The notes: generated by a model from the letters alone, not told the origin. 64,000 nucleotides of DNA from Hofstenia miamia (GCA_004352715.1 SCFE01000090.1:1373273-1437272), one strand, 5' to 3'; shown: positions 34,001-41,845, numbered from the stretch's first letter. Made by a program: numbers and translations.

Positions 34001-36965
34001 AGTTGGTAGCAAGGGATCTTTTGAATTCAAATTGTTGAAAAAATCTTTATTGACATCCACATCATTAATGCAGTAAGAGTTGTTTTGATTGTTATGTTTC
34101 GATATTTTTGAAATAGTATTGAGATTGAGATCGTTGAGCGAAGAAATTATTGGCAAACTTCTAAACAAGAATGGCAATGAGAATCAAATTGAAATCAATA
34201 TACTGTTTATTTTAAATAACCAAATTTTTTGCTAAATTTAATATTTAGGATATCAAAATATTATCTATTCCACAATAGAAGTAAAAATATATAAAACCAG
34301 GTCAGAACAAAACAAAAATTAATAGATTTCCATAATGAAGATTCACGAAGACTATATTTCTTTTATACAGAACCTGTCATTAAGCTCTTTCTCAACACGT
34401 TGAATTTCTTCTAAAATTTTGTCCTTTCTTATCATTTGCTCTTCCTTCGACTTGATTCGATCTAAATTATTATTAAAACAGAAATTAATATCAAAATTAC
34501 CAGCACGAGATGTCTCAGAAATTACATGAACATCGGTTTTCGAACAAAGAGCTGGTGATGTATCGGGCGCTTGGGGTGGAACAATAACAGGTAAGGTATT
34601 AGTTGGTACACGCGATTCATCTTGCTCCTACAAAACGATTTATTTAGATTTAAGAAAAAACACATTACATGTGAGCAAACAGGTAAATCACTTTGAGGAA
34701 ATTGAGTTGGATACGATTCGCACATTCTATAATCTATTAGAATGCAGGCAATTTGTGTTTGCCCTTGTCGAGCGGCTTCAATTAATGCAGTGGAGTTGTC
34801 CTAAAACACTTCAATTCAATAGCTAAATGTAAAATGCATTACCTTCAGTTTAACCGAGGGATCAGCACCATGTGTCAAAAGGAGTTCAACAACTTGAAGA
34901 TGGCCACCATTGCAAGCAAGAGATAACACTGTATGATCTTGTTTTGAGCTTATTTTGTTAATGTCAGCCCCTGGAACCAAATTATGAAATCATAACTATA
35001 AACTACTACAAACCTCTGCTCACCAAAAACTGAACAGTACTAAAATGTCCAGCTGCTGCTGCCTTCATTAAAGGTGTACGGCCACACTCGGTTTCATGCT
35101 CAAGAACTGCTCCCTTATTTAGAAGAATATCTGCAACATCATCGTGCCCATTATCACATGCAAATGTTAATGCAGTATCACCAGTTGCAGTTTGAGCGTT
35201 GACATTGGCACCTGGAAAATGAACTGTAAAATAATACAAACTTACAAGTGCATTTGGTAAAAACTATATAACAAATACGAAGACTCAATTTATTAGATAT
35301 CAGCTCAAAATTGATTTCCATCAAAGATGAACATAAAATTACTGAAAATCAATATCAATAAATTACCCTGTTCAATAAGAAAAGAGACAAGTGCAACATG
35401 CCCTTGATGAGCAGCTTCCATTAAAGCTGTTGAACAACCTGCTTCAATGTCTGCATCAGAAGATAAAAGAAAATTTACGACATCTGCAAATCCTCCATAT
35501 GCAGCTAAAGTTAATGCTGTTTCCTGAGTCTCATCAGTTTGAGCATTCACATCAGCACCTATATATCGACAATTGCAAAATTAACTATCACAAAAAAACA
35601 AACCGCATTGCACTAAGAGCATAACCATATCATCATGACCTTCCCTCGCAGCTTCCATTAATGGAGTATAGCCTTCATCATTAACTTCTTCTAGATTTGC
35701 TCCGTTAGCAATTAATAAACTAGCCAATTCCATATGGCCTCCACAAGCTGCGAGGGTAAGCGGTGATTCAAAACTTTCAGCAGGCATGTTTACCTAATTT
35801 TGAAATACACAAAAATTAAAGTAATAAAAATACTTGTGCTCCACTATTTAGCAAAAGTCGAGCGACCTCAAGATGACCATCCATGCATGCCTCCATCAAA
35901 GCTGTATGCATTTCATCTGTTTTATGCTCCTGGTCAGCACCAGCATCTAGCAAAAATTTAACCATATCAAGGTGCCCTAAACAATTTATTGTAAATCAAG
36001 CCAAATAACAATTGTCACCTTTATAACAAGCAAGTGTTAATGCACTTTCTTTAAATTCATGTGAATGAGTATTAATGCCAGCACCACTTTTTAAAAGTAA
36101 TTTAGCAACCTCTACATGTCCATTCGAAGCAGCCTCCATTAAAGGTGTATGACCATTTTCATTTTGCTCTTCAACAAGAGCACCGTGAGAAATTAGTTCA
36201 CGACAAACATCAACATGACCATTAGCGCAACAGAAATGTAAAGGCGTATTGCCTAAAAAGTATACCAACTAACTAAAAAAATGAAAATACCGATTTGGCT
36301 TTGTGAATTTACTTCAGCTTTATATTTTATCAATAGCTTAACAATGTCCAAATGCCCGGCACTTGCAGCTTCCATTAAAGGTGTACAGTCATTTTTAGTA
36401 CCTCTGTCATCTACACAACCAGTGCGCATAGCAAGCATTATCTAAAATTATGTTTTATCTGTTGTTTCAAATATAATCACAAACTTGAACTAAATCATAG
36501 TATCCAGCAGAACAAGCTAAGGCCAATAAGCTATCCCCATCTTCTGTAGTTTGTGGAAGATCCTTTCCTTCTTCTAGCATCTTTTTTACAAGTCCGACAT
36601 CACCATCTGTACATGCATCCGCAAAACCATGGCTATTCAAGGACATTTACATAAGAAACTAATTGAGAACAATTATACCTATCATTCTCGTGTCCAGCAG
36701 GTTCTTGATCTAGTACTAGAGAAACTGGTAAAGACTGCTGTTTATATTTAGGGAAATTTGCAGCTGCTTCATCAAATTCAAATCCTACTTGTTTTATCTT
36801 AGACATTGAGTCAGGATCAATAAAGTATTGACTTTCTTTGCTTATTCCTAAATTATAAATAATACATGAGTAAATTTGAACTTTCTAACCGGCAGCTTCT
36901 AAAAAAGCTTGATAATCAGCTTGTGAATCAGTTTTTTTCACTGTGTAATTGTTATCATCCATATA
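7142..36965 (-). CDS. mask: MASK / ANKHD1: multiple ankyrin repeats, single KH domain protein (32 phased exons)
   Basis: Large cytoplasmic/nuclear scaffold protein. The family is known from Drosophila mask and vertebrate ANKHD1/ANKRD17, with roles in receptor tyrosine kinase and Hippo-pathway signalling; that role is family knowledge. The sequence shows an N-terminal 'FLEAAGISK' block, a first ankyrin array, a spacer containing 'RKDKILEEIQRVEKELNDR', a second ankyrin array, 'HQCMEIIGAAKDKQAAQANK', a Lys-rich stretch and one KH domain ('RVIGRAGCNINAIREGTGAH'). Exon phases agree at every junction and sum to 5,811 nt (1,937 codons) from ATG 36962-36960 to the donor at 7142. This is shorter than the fly (~4,000 aa) and human (~2,540 aa) proteins, mostly through reduced low-complexity regions. 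A 5' UTR exon upstream is implied because an acceptor (TTTAG) lies 3 bp before the ATG. Exon sub-blocks are listed separately. Confidence 0.95.
9296..9355 (-). CDS. mask: Possible 60-bp alternative mask exon
   Basis: Between exons 10992-10730 and 9083-8940 lies a 60-bp stretch bounded by AG (upstream of 9355) and GTAAAT (donor at 9295). It would enter in phase 1 and leave in phase 1, adding 20 residues ('VQTITSNRYPNGSGNSQKTL' plus a Ser). The flanking exons also join in frame without it. The region continues an open reading frame to 9470, and its Ser/Asn/Thr composition resembles neighbouring exons. The polypyrimidine tract is weak, so this may be chance. Confidence 0.3.
10730..12555 (-). CDS. 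mask: mask exons 25-28: Ser/Thr-rich linker and KH domain
   Basis: Exons 12555-12408, 12347-12105, 11914-11768 and 10992-10730. The first two give a Ser/Thr-rich linker ending 'ETGWKEVARTRSVT'. The third begins 'SKKTNVPATAISRVIGRAG', the start of the KH domain, with the RNA-binding GxxG loop as G-R-A-G. The fourth completes it ('GSPESVRLAEQLIDALICDP'). KH domains bind single-stranded RNA or DNA; the single C-terminal copy is diagnostic of MASK. Phases are 2, 2, 2 and 1, and the frame closes. The 60 bp intron 12407-12348 is again short. Confidence 0.94.
12997..13044. repeat. (TAA)n microsatellite at the 5' edge of an R4/Dong-like LINE
   Basis: About 16 uninterrupted ATA/TAA units immediately upstream of the LINE fragment, whose own 3' end (15872-15885) is again AAT repeats. 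Dong/R4-type LINEs have been associated with TAA repeats, so this may be target sequence rather than chance. Confidence 0.75.
13393..14103 (+). pseudogene. R4/Dong-like reverse transcriptase domain with disrupted catalytic box
   Basis: A 236-codon open stretch covering most of the RT palm: 'CKDQLLIDQAVVENCRRRK' (finger), 'MAWIDYRKAYDSISHKW' (motif A), 'RGIFRGDSLAPLLF' (motif B) and 'HLCYMDGLKMYASS' (motif C). The family's motif C is YMDD; here the second Asp codon reads GGC (Gly), which should abolish activity. The reading frame upstream (13045-13392) contains stops and a frameshift. The frame is lost after 14068, where a duplicated block begins. Confidence 0.8.
14590..15643 (+). pseudogene. 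R4/Dong-like C-terminal part: zinc knuckle and endonuclease
   Basis: 14590-14898 encodes the post-RT 'thumb' region ('YMARYNGGKGLLNVQETVE'). After a duplicated RT block, 15029-15643 carries 'CKLCKKEAETVDHLIAGC', a CCHC zinc knuckle, then 'EARRPDIVVVDKEKR' and 'GTVIGIAVP', the restriction-like endonuclease core. In active elements the second motif reads I-D-(I/V)-A; here it is I-G-I-A, so the catalytic Asp is lost. A 138-bp N gap (15264-15401) interrupts the segment, flanked on both sides by the same ~21 bp. Confidence 0.75.
15264..15401. other. Assembly gap (138 N) with identical flanks
   Basis: The ~21 bp immediately before the Ns (beginning GGCGTAAGCACAAGCC) are repeated immediately after them, and the endonuclease reading frame continues as if nothing were missing. 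The gap is probably spurious or hides a short tandem copy. Confidence 0.85.
15886..16620. other. Remainder of mask intron 24, no feature seen
   Basis: AT-rich intronic sequence between the LINE tail and exon 24. I recognise nothing in it. Confidence 0.6.
16621..16804 (-). CDS. mask: mask exon 24: Lys-rich coiled-coil segment
   Basis: A single exon isolated between introns of 8.6 kb and 4.1 kb. It reads 'TREESKKAAARKREKKKQ' followed by a Lys/Gln run and an acidic Asn/Asp/Glu stretch ending 'EVENKSNLG'. The previous exon ends in 'EIDEEK', and the joined order matches the family's 'EK-x-REES' block that precedes the KH domain. The acceptor is TTTTTAG at 16806-16805 and the donor is GTAAGC at 16620. 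Phase in is 0 and phase out is 1, matching its neighbours. The high charge predicts a helical, nuclear-localisation-like segment. Confidence 0.92.
17341..18467 (-). mobile_element. Mariner-type element (maT-like), inactive
   Basis: Inverted ends match over about 28 bp: the left end reads TATAGGGTCAACCACCCAAG and the right end is its diverged complement ending CTGGTGCACCCTGTA. It contains a minus-strand transposase with stops and frameshifts. It lies in the 8.6 kb mask intron, in the same orientation as mask. The right end abuts the 2.06 kb TIR element at 18471. Confidence 0.8.
17441..18312 (-). pseudogene. Broken mariner-type transposase
   Basis: From an ATG at 18312 ('MNSAIEQLSRDGKTAI') the frame hits a stop, resumes with the HTH region ('RSGVFKAVKLAQEAYV', 'KPYKITKRHLLSD'), shifts again, then shows catalytic blocks 'LWTDEKLFTVQ', 'LQQDGQNGS' (normally QDG-A/S-P-x-H) and 'SSPDLNPIDFGIW'. 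Loss of the PxH portion, at least one frameshift before the third catalytic Asp, and multiple stops show it is dead. The 'SPDLNPxDxxxW' signature favours the DD37D (maT-like) group. Confidence 0.8.
18471..20526 (+). mobile_element. 2.06-kb TIR element with perfect 8-bp target duplication (hAT-like TSD)
   Basis: Terminal inverted repeats of about 37 bp begin TAGCTTGTGGTGATT and, on the complementary strand of the right end, TAGCTTGTGGTGATT again; the next ~22 bp match with about four differences (…TTAAAAACGCAAAA…). Directly outside both ends is the same octamer CTGTATAT (18463-18470 and 20527-20534). An 8-bp duplication is the hAT hallmark. The left octamer overlaps the outer end of the neighbouring mariner, so this element inserted into that end. 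It carries a degenerate plus-strand ORF (19284-19760) with no transposase signature I recognise. Confidence 0.8.
19284..19760 (+). pseudogene. Degenerate Cys-rich ORF inside the 8-bp-TSD element
   Basis: Plus-strand translation starts 'MADVIALYHRTNSSLVTL' and runs, with two stops, through 'LFDSLKCKC', a 'C-x-G-E-C' box, 'IHINCTCPPEVKRPKKEL' and 'FFIYDQRQ', then an amphipathic Glu/Lys-rich helix. The C-x-C / C-x-G-x-C / H-x-N-C-x-C spacing looks metal-binding, and the 'P-x-x-E-L-x-F-x-x-DQR' tail recalls an uncharacterised family expanded in some invertebrates; I cannot name it. No DDE or RVE signature is visible. It may be the element's own lost protein. Confidence 0.4.
20535..23608. other. 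AT-rich mask intron DNA, no feature recognised
   Basis: Short open stretches occur (for example plus 23253-23531, 92 codons) but show no motif, no codon constraint and no splice context that I can support. I see no repeat boundaries. Confidence 0.5.
23731..24996 (-). pseudogene. Broken maT-like transposase
   Basis: ATG at 24996 ('MSNKRAAIIELFCQGKRQCE'), HTH region, then 'MRRIARETGMNHESVIQIAK', 'KILFTDEKLFTV' (first Asp), 'VMVWGGICASGKTTLVF', 'HDSVPAHKAKLTQDW' (second Asp) and 'SPDLNPMDYSIW' (third Asp in MDY). There are 37 residues between the second and third Asp, so DD37D. In-frame stops occur after 'LLNVP', after 'QATTT' and just before 'HDSVPAHK', and the catalytic C-terminal part is present twice because of the duplication. 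Confidence 0.85.
23837..24484. repeat. 324-bp tandem duplication inside the transposase
   Basis: 23837-24160 and 24161-24484 are near-identical direct copies with a few substitutions (for example near 24105 versus 24429). The unit is a multiple of three. Differences between copies show that this is a real, aged duplication or a merged pair of haplotypes, not a simple sequencing stutter. Confidence 0.85.
25406..28060 (-). CDS. mask: mask exons 19-23: second ankyrin array and conserved post-ankyrin segment
   Basis: Exons 28060-27772, 27179-26966, 26782-26545, 25759-25659 and 25618-25406. They read through ankyrin repeats nearly identical to the animal family consensus, such as 'TKDTALSLACSGGRQEVVE', 'GSKLGISPLMLAAMNGHV', 'TNRNTALTLACFQG' and 'TGLTPLMEAASGGYAEVGR', then 'ALMAAFRKGHVKVLRYLVKK' and 'KKCHQCMEIIGAAKDKQAA'. 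Junction phases are 2, 0, 1, 0 and 0. The intron between exons 22 and 23 is 40 bp (25658-25619), while those beside it are 0.4-0.8 kb. Evolutionary constraint is obvious here because the protein is far more conserved than the surrounding DNA. Confidence 0.95.
28384..28760 (-). pseudogene. Short Tc1-type transposase fragment
   Basis: Minus-strand translation at 28568-28759 gives 'HKVKHPINVMVWSTLSYIG' and 'HLHALNGIMN', which matches the central beta-strand block (VMVWG-x-x-S, followed by G-x-MN) of Tc1-like transposases. There are no recognisable ends or catalytic Asp. Frames shift within the fragment. Confidence 0.5.
28922..32133 (+). mobile_element. Tc1-like (DD34E) element shown as three overlapping copies
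   Basis: The outer ends are CAGTGGGCTACCATAAG at 29148 and its complement ending at 32133, flanked by TA. Single-N characters at 29759 and 30971 separate three partial copies: 28922-29758, 29760-30970 and 30972-32133. Each repeats the preceding copy's sequence almost exactly. Offsets between copies imply one real element of about 1.24 kb, the normal Tc1 size. It lies antisense to mask in the 4.7 kb intron 32756-28061. Confidence 0.88.
31041..31939 (+). pseudogene. Tc1-like transposase, frameshifted (best copy of three)
   Basis: The longest copy starts 'MKTRGCKDIGEFKRGQIIGW', then meets stops in the HTH region. The catalytic region reads 'SVIWSDESKFCQYSNSRQVY' (first Asp), 'HGGVGVMLCGAVWFVGRSEL', 'KDEAPCHVSKITQAW' (second Asp) and 'WVAQSPDMNVIEHVWEHL', with Glu as third residue and 34 residues between, i.e. 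DD34E. A frame change near 31735 and early stops inactivate it. Copies at 29290-29758 and 30142-30970 carry the same lesions, as expected if they are assembly duplicates. Confidence 0.82.
32134..32756. other. Mask intron remainder, two short related repeats
   Basis: Contains two similar ~25-bp units (near 32213 and 32259, core AAAAATCCG followed by CGTAGC/CATAGC) that do not extend into a recognisable element. Otherwise it is AT-rich and featureless. Confidence 0.35.
32757..36965 (-). CDS. mask: mask exons 1-18: N-terminus, first ankyrin array, spacer, start of second array
   Basis: Exons in transcript order: 36965-36890 (ATG at 36962), 36847-36679, 36632-36485, 36441-36291, 36252-36019, 35976-35834, 35793-35604, 35558-35367, 35211-35014, 34970-34843, 34800-34669, 34627-34501, 34461-34374, 34160-33983, 33673-33475, 33427-33312, 33223-33043, 33002-32757. 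Each has GT at the donor and AG at the acceptor, and the frame closes at all junctions. Exons 3-11 carry the first ankyrin array with repeated 'TPLMEAA' and 'ALTLAC' cores (for example 'MEAASAGH', 'LTLACYKG', 'LTLAACGGH'). Exon 18 begins the second array ('DTALTLACSGGH'). Twelve of these introns are 38-47 bp; 36290-36253 is only 38 bp. Confidence 0.93.
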
Positions 36966-37085
36966 CTAAAACGAGAAGCTATTTTGCCTTATTTTTGCCA
37001 TTATACATAACATGGATAATACATATAGTTTTAGAAATACATTATTTTCATTTTTTACAGATTAAGCTTTCTGTTCTTCATTCAG

Positions 37086-37415
37086 AAGCATAAAATTCAT
37101 AAGTCCGAATATTACACCTTTTACTAAGTATTGGGACACCGACATGCTAAAGGAAGCTTCGCCCAAATTGTGCCATTTGGTAAGTAATCAAATTGTAACG
37201 TTACTTTTCAGTAACGAGGTTTCAATGTTGTAGGAAATTCATAGTAGTTTGATATATTTTTCAAATTTCATATTTTTTGCAAGTACTCGCTGAAAAGCTA
37301 GCAATTTTATTAAGCGTGCTGCACATTCAAAATCTATATAGGAAATGCTTCCTTTGAAACATCCAGAGCTTCCAATTTTCCTAGCGATAGCGAGTAATGG
37401 GAAAGTGGGATTCAG
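37086..37415 (+). CDS. Two candidate exons of a small divergent gene
   Basis: 37086-37179 is preceded by a strong pyrimidine tract and CAG and followed by a near-perfect donor (GTAAGT). It is open as '…IKFISPNITPFTKYWDTDML' and ends 'SPKLCHL'. 37342-37415 has an acceptor TATATAG and donor GTATTG and reads 'EMLPLKHPELPIFLAIASNG' then 'KVGFR' in compatible phase. I do not recognise the protein with confidence; 'KHPEL-P-F' vaguely recalls small mitochondrial respiratory subunits such as NDUFA4. It would be transcribed away from mask, whose ATG is only ~120 bp away, so a shared promoter is possible. Confidence 0.28.
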
Positions 37416-37766
37416 GTATTGACTTTACTGATGCAAATTGCAAAGCAATTGCTTCAATTTTTAAAATTTTGCTTTAATAAGATCGTATGATATAGCAAAA
37501 TGAACACCTATTTATTTTTGTGGACTGTATTAATTAAAATTTTTTGCGCGCCTTGATTAGAGTTTTTCTTTCAATAATCTTTTTTGTTTTAATGAATCTT
37601 TTCTAGAACAAGTTAACGGTCATGACATGGCTTTTGGGGCTCGATATACTATTGCCTAAACTTCATATAAACTGATAAATTGCTTGAAATGCATGATGGT
37701 AAGACTTTTTGTAAGGCTTATCTGGCATTACTGAGGGATAGGTTTAATAATAAAGGAAAACTCAGC

Positions 37767-37803
<37 letters not shown>
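37767..37803. repeat. Compound microsatellite (AT)n(AG)n
   Basis: (AT)8 passes directly into (AG)~10. A simple repeat. Confidence 0.9.
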
Positions 37804-37805
<2 letters not shown>

Positions 37806-38223
37806 TCCTAATCGCCGAGTACGTTGAAATTTGGCCTTGTGGTGTACGCAGCGACTATGAGGTGCTAAATTGCATAATACAGAGCGACTATGTGTGTTTT
37901 TGTAGCCAGTTTTACCATGATGAACATCAAAATATTTCCACCGGTAAATTTAACTATTATATATCATGTTTTTAATACAATTTTTTTCTTAGTGTACATC
38001 GCCACTAGAATAATTTAATGATCACCTTGCTGAAGTTATAGATAGCACTAAATCGTCAATATTTATTATACAGTTTAATTAGATTTCAGACTAGCAAACA
38101 AAGTGTCAGCGCTGCCTGGAAGCTTAAAGTTACTACCTTATTTTGCCTGTTTATTATACAGTTTATTAGCTTAAGTGATAACAAAATATTAAACTCATCT
38201 CAATAAAAGGAGCTCTAAATAAG

Positions 38224-39048
38224 ATGGGTGGAGGAAGCGAGGAGAGGAAGAAGTTGCGAAGTGGATCAACCAGTGACAAACCTTGCGCGATCTGTGCGAC
38301 AGTTCAAGATTCGGACTGGATCGGCTACGATCGATGCCAAGCGTGGATGCATACCAATCGTGTCAATATTCCTGATACTGTCTTCAAATATGTAAGACAA
38401 ACGAAAGACTTCCATTACTTTTGCGACAACTGTCTCAAATGTCCTAAGAAGACTCTAATTTCTGACACTGATTGTGCGAAATTTCGTCAAGATTTGGTTA
38501 AAACAGTTACCGAAGCAATGCACAAAATGTTTGAAAAGAAAGATTTTTCTCAACATACGCAAGAACCAGTGCAAAAATTTCAAGCTGATATACGACAAAA
38601 TCGTAGAACAAAACAATTCAGACCAGCAATTGAAAATGGATTGTGGATCCGGGGACTGCCAGAATCTAAACATGAGAACTCGAGACTATTCGAAGACAAA
38701 GCACAAGTCGAGAATATTTTTAAATTTCTTGAAGCCGATGGAAAGGTTCTTGACGTACGCCGTATTGGAAAATATCAGGAGAACAAGAATAGAACCGTGC
38801 GAGTTACCATTGACAATATTTTGTGCAAAAGGAAGATTCTTCTGTTTCTTATGAAACTGAAAACTTACAAAGAGAAAATATTTGTCAGCAGTGACTTATC
38901 AAGTGACGAATTAGAAAGAGAACATGCTGCACTGGCTATCAGGAGAAAGTACATTGAAAGTGGGACTGTTCGAAAACAGCTTCGTATGAGAAAATTTCAA
39001 CTGGAAATTAGTAAAGAAAATAGTTGGCAACAAGCCGAGTCGATCTGA
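38224..39048 (+). CDS. LINE ORF1 protein with N-terminal PHD finger, 274 aa
   Basis: Uninterrupted ORF. Residues ~21-75 form a PHD-like Cys/His cluster: 'CAICATVQDSDWIGYDRC', W-M-H, then 'YFCDNCLKC'. The middle holds Lys/Glu-rich helical sequence. Residues ~140-230 ('NGLWIRGLPESKHEN', 'VLDVRRIGKYQENKNR', 'RKILLFLMKLKTYKEKIFVS') resemble the RRM-like/transposase_22-type fold of LINE ORF1 RNA-binding proteins. ORF1 proteins package the LINE RNA. It is followed 18 bp later by the ORF2 endonuclease frame. The ORF is intact even though ORF2 is broken. Confidence 0.75.
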   Translation: MGGGSEERKKLRSGSTSDKPCAICATVQDSDWIGYDRCQAWMHTNRVNIPDTVFKYVRQTKDFHYFCDNCLKCPKKTLISDTDCAKFRQDLVKTVTEAMHKMFEKKDFSQHTQEPVQKFQADIRQNRRTKQFRPAIENGLWIRGLPESKHENSRLFEDKAQVENIFKFLEADGKVLDVRRIGKYQENKNRTVRVTIDNILCKRKILLFLMKLKTYKEKIFVSSDLSSDELEREHAALAIRRKYIESGTVRKQLRMRKFQLEISKENSWQQAESI

Positions 39049-39066
39049 CTATCTACAACTCTTAGA

Positions 39067-40694
39067 TTGTTCGTTTTGAACATTCGCTCTCTGAAGAAAG
39101 CCAATGCAAATTATCAACTTCCCGCAGACCTTTACACTCACAATGTAGACATTTGTATGATTACCGAAACATGGTTGCTGCCTAATATCTCAGATTCATA
39201 TCTGTCAATCCCTGGCTACAACATTATCCGCCATGATAGAACCCGTCTTAATTCCGAAAAGCGCACAGGTGGCGGAGTTTGTATTTTCTATCGAGTGAAT
39301 TTTGCTTTGCATCAAATTTTCCCACCAGGATGTGAATCAATCGATATTCTCTGGACAATGTGTATAGTTGATAGTCGAAGAATCATATACTGTGTTACCT
39401 ACTACCCTCCCTCACTTGGTAAACAAGAAAAGTACTTGTCATATCACGGAAGCAATAGACTGGTCGAGTGATCGTTGGCCGTATATAGAATTCACTATCT
39501 GTGGAGATTTCAATGACTTCAATGTTGCTGAGCTTGAATCAATCTCACCGCTTGAAAGCATATTCACTGGTCCAACCCGTGGATCATCACAACTTGACTT
39601 TATGCTAACTTCTATACCTGATAACTATAAAGATGTTTGTACTATCTCATCTTCAGATAATACAGACCACACGGGCTTATTGGCGGTCTCATTGCTAAAA
39701 TCAAAACTTACAAAACATTAATACTACCGAGAACACACACCCTTTTGTATTAATGCTTTTAATCGGACATTGGATACTACCAGCCTCACTTTCATTGAAG
39801 GAATTATCGCTCCTGATGAGGCACTTGATCATTTTATGTCCATTATACACGTTTTATATGAACAGCACTTTCCATTGCGAAAAGTGAAAATGTCTTCAAA
39901 TCATCCATTTTATGTTCCGCCTAGAATCAAATATCTCATTCGGAAGAAATCAGTAGCAAAGCGTAGGAGACTACAAGCTACTGAACACAAATTATCGCAC
40001 TGCAAAAAGTTTATATCTCACTGATCGCCTTCCATATTGTATATTTAAACAGAATGCCCATAACCTCGCTAGCCCTCTGAGACACACAACTGAATGGAAT
40101 CGTATCTGGACTTGCGAATATTAGTCCCCCAAGGTACTATCCTTGGCCCCGTCCTATTTAACATTGTTTACGACGACTTGCAGCTCACAGACATCGATTC
40201 ATTACTCGTGAAGTTTGCTGATGATATCACTTGTTGTGTACCTGGTACTGTGAATCACAACAGAGCAAATATGGTCTTACAAGAAATAGCCAAACTTATG
40301 CAAGACTAACAACTTCCTCTTAAACGAGAGGAAGTCACGCGAGATCGTGATTCCTCTTCGACACGCTTTTTGGAACTGCCACTAGTGATGTCAATTGAGC
40401 AGGTGCCATTTGTGACACTGCTGGGTGTTGTTCTCGATAGGGATTTCAATTTCGCCCAACATGTCTCTAGTTTATGCAAAAAAATTAACACGCACCTACT
40501 ATCTGATCAGAAAACTAATATCGGTTGCAATATCCTCAGACGAGGCGGCACCACTCTTCAAGACTATAGTTTTACCTCAATTAAGTTACGGCATCTCGGT
40601 TTGGGGTGGTTGCTCAAAGTCGAGCGTTATTGATAAGATACAGATGAAATTTGGTAAAGCAGGAAATATTACATCTTTTGTTCCCATTAACTAA
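39067..40694 (+). pseudogene. LINE ORF2 (APE endonuclease and reverse transcriptase), broken
   Basis: The endonuclease starts 'NIRSLKKANANYQLPADL' and shows 'VDICMITETWL' (catalytic Glu), 'HDRTRLNSEKRTGGGVCIF', then after a +1 shift near 39440 'FTICGDFNDFN', 'SQLDFMLTS' and 'NTDHTGLL' (normally SDH). The RT is reduced to motif B onward ('GTILGPVLF', 'VKFADDITC'). The frameshift, an early stop at 39721, the deletion and stops after 40309 show that it is non-functional. Confidence 0.8.
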
Positions 40695-41207
40695 TAAATA
40701 CGCAGACCAAAAGCTCTACATCAAGAAATCACGTGTTGATTGGTCTTATTCCAGATCGTGAACAGTATGCTCTTAGTCACCTACGGACTAGACAACCAGC
40801 GGCTAACCTCAGAGGCGTTAGTAAGAACTTCAGAAAACTGTTTCCAGATCGTTACTTTAGCCAGTATTGTTTTTAACCTGATTAATAAGTCGGTTGTTTT
40901 CCGATATATTTATAATTCATTGTTTATTGTTTATTTATTTAGCTTGAAATGAGTGATTCTGAGTTTAACTCATTGATGCTGCCGTAATAGAGCTATTTCA
41001 TTTTATGGACAAAGATTCTGAAACTTTAATTTAACCTAAATCAAGAAAAAAATTATTAGATATTTCAAAACTTAGTTAATGCAATATCGAATTTGTTAAA
41101 CAATAACTTGAAAATACACATATTTTGAATTTAAAAGCATCTTAAATCGGCAAGTTAAAAATAAACTTACAAAGCGACTATGCATAAATGTCTGTACACT
41201 ATTAAAA

Positions 41208-41239
<32 letters not shown>

Positions 41240-41341
41240 NNNNNNNNNNNNNNNNNNNNNNNNNNNNNNNNNNNNNNNNNNNNNNNNNNNNNNNNNNNNN
41301 NNNNNNNNNNNNNNNNNNNNNNNNNNNNNNNNNNNNNNNNN
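41208..41341. repeat. (TA)n microsatellite running into a 102-N gap
   Basis: (TA)~16 at 41208-41239, followed by Ns 41240-41341. The simple repeat probably broke the assembly. LINE sequence resumes directly after it. Confidence 0.9.
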
Positions 41342-41845
41342 TTTCAAATGGATTTCCTCTTTGGACTATAAAGACGCTCTGCTGAAATTCTCCACTCTCC
41401 CGCTGTCACTCTACTTCCATGCCTGTGATCTCCTTCTGTTCAATCGACTACTGACTCGCAAATTGGATCTTGATCCTTTTGATTTCATTAAGTTCTCCAA
41501 TTCCTGCTGCACTCGCTCTGATGATGTTGTCACCTTCTCCATTCGTCGTACAAAGAAACATCGCACCCTTCACTCGTTTTTCAATCGTGCTTGTACTGCT
41601 GCTAATTACATCTTGACTCGCAACCCTCCAACAGCGATTGATTTCTTTTCCCCACCACCGAGCTTCAAGAAATCTTTGATGGCTTTCCTCTTTGCTGAGC
41701 CCTTCTCCGACTTCGCCTACTCTTCCATTTGCTCCTATTTCATCTCCTGTGACTGTCCTCGCTGCCGTAAAACTTGACTTGTTTTTATTTTCTTGTTGTG
41801 TATGCCTTCAGCGGCTAAATAAAGTCATTGATTATTATTATTATT
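41342..41845 (+). pseudogene. 3' end of a second CR1-like LINE
   Basis: An open stretch 41361-41777 gives the C-terminal LINE region 'LPLSLYFHACDLLLFNRLL…RTLHSFFNRACTAANYILT…' ending 'CDCPRCRKT' at a stop, followed by AATAAAGTCATTG and a (ATT)n tail to 41845. It is better preserved than the LINE at 38.2-40.9 kb, so it is a different insertion or the younger end of a merged pair. Its body is presumably in or beyond the gap. The Tc1-like element at 41851 is inserted at its tail. Confidence 0.75.

Larger units (their letters stand above)
38224..40950 (+). mobile_element. CR1-like LINE with PHD-finger ORF1, internally deleted
   Basis: Order on the plus strand: ORF1 with a PHD-type zinc finger (38224-39048), APE-type endonuclease (39067-39721, frameshifted), linker (39770-40024), then an RT fragment starting only at motif B ('VPQGTILGPVLFN') near 40127 followed by 'KFADDITC'. 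The RT fingers and motif A are missing, so there is an internal deletion between about 40025 and 40095. A post-RT region with 'HLLSDQKTNIG' and 'LPQLSYGISVWGG' continues to about 40690 in shifting frames. Confidence 0.82.
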
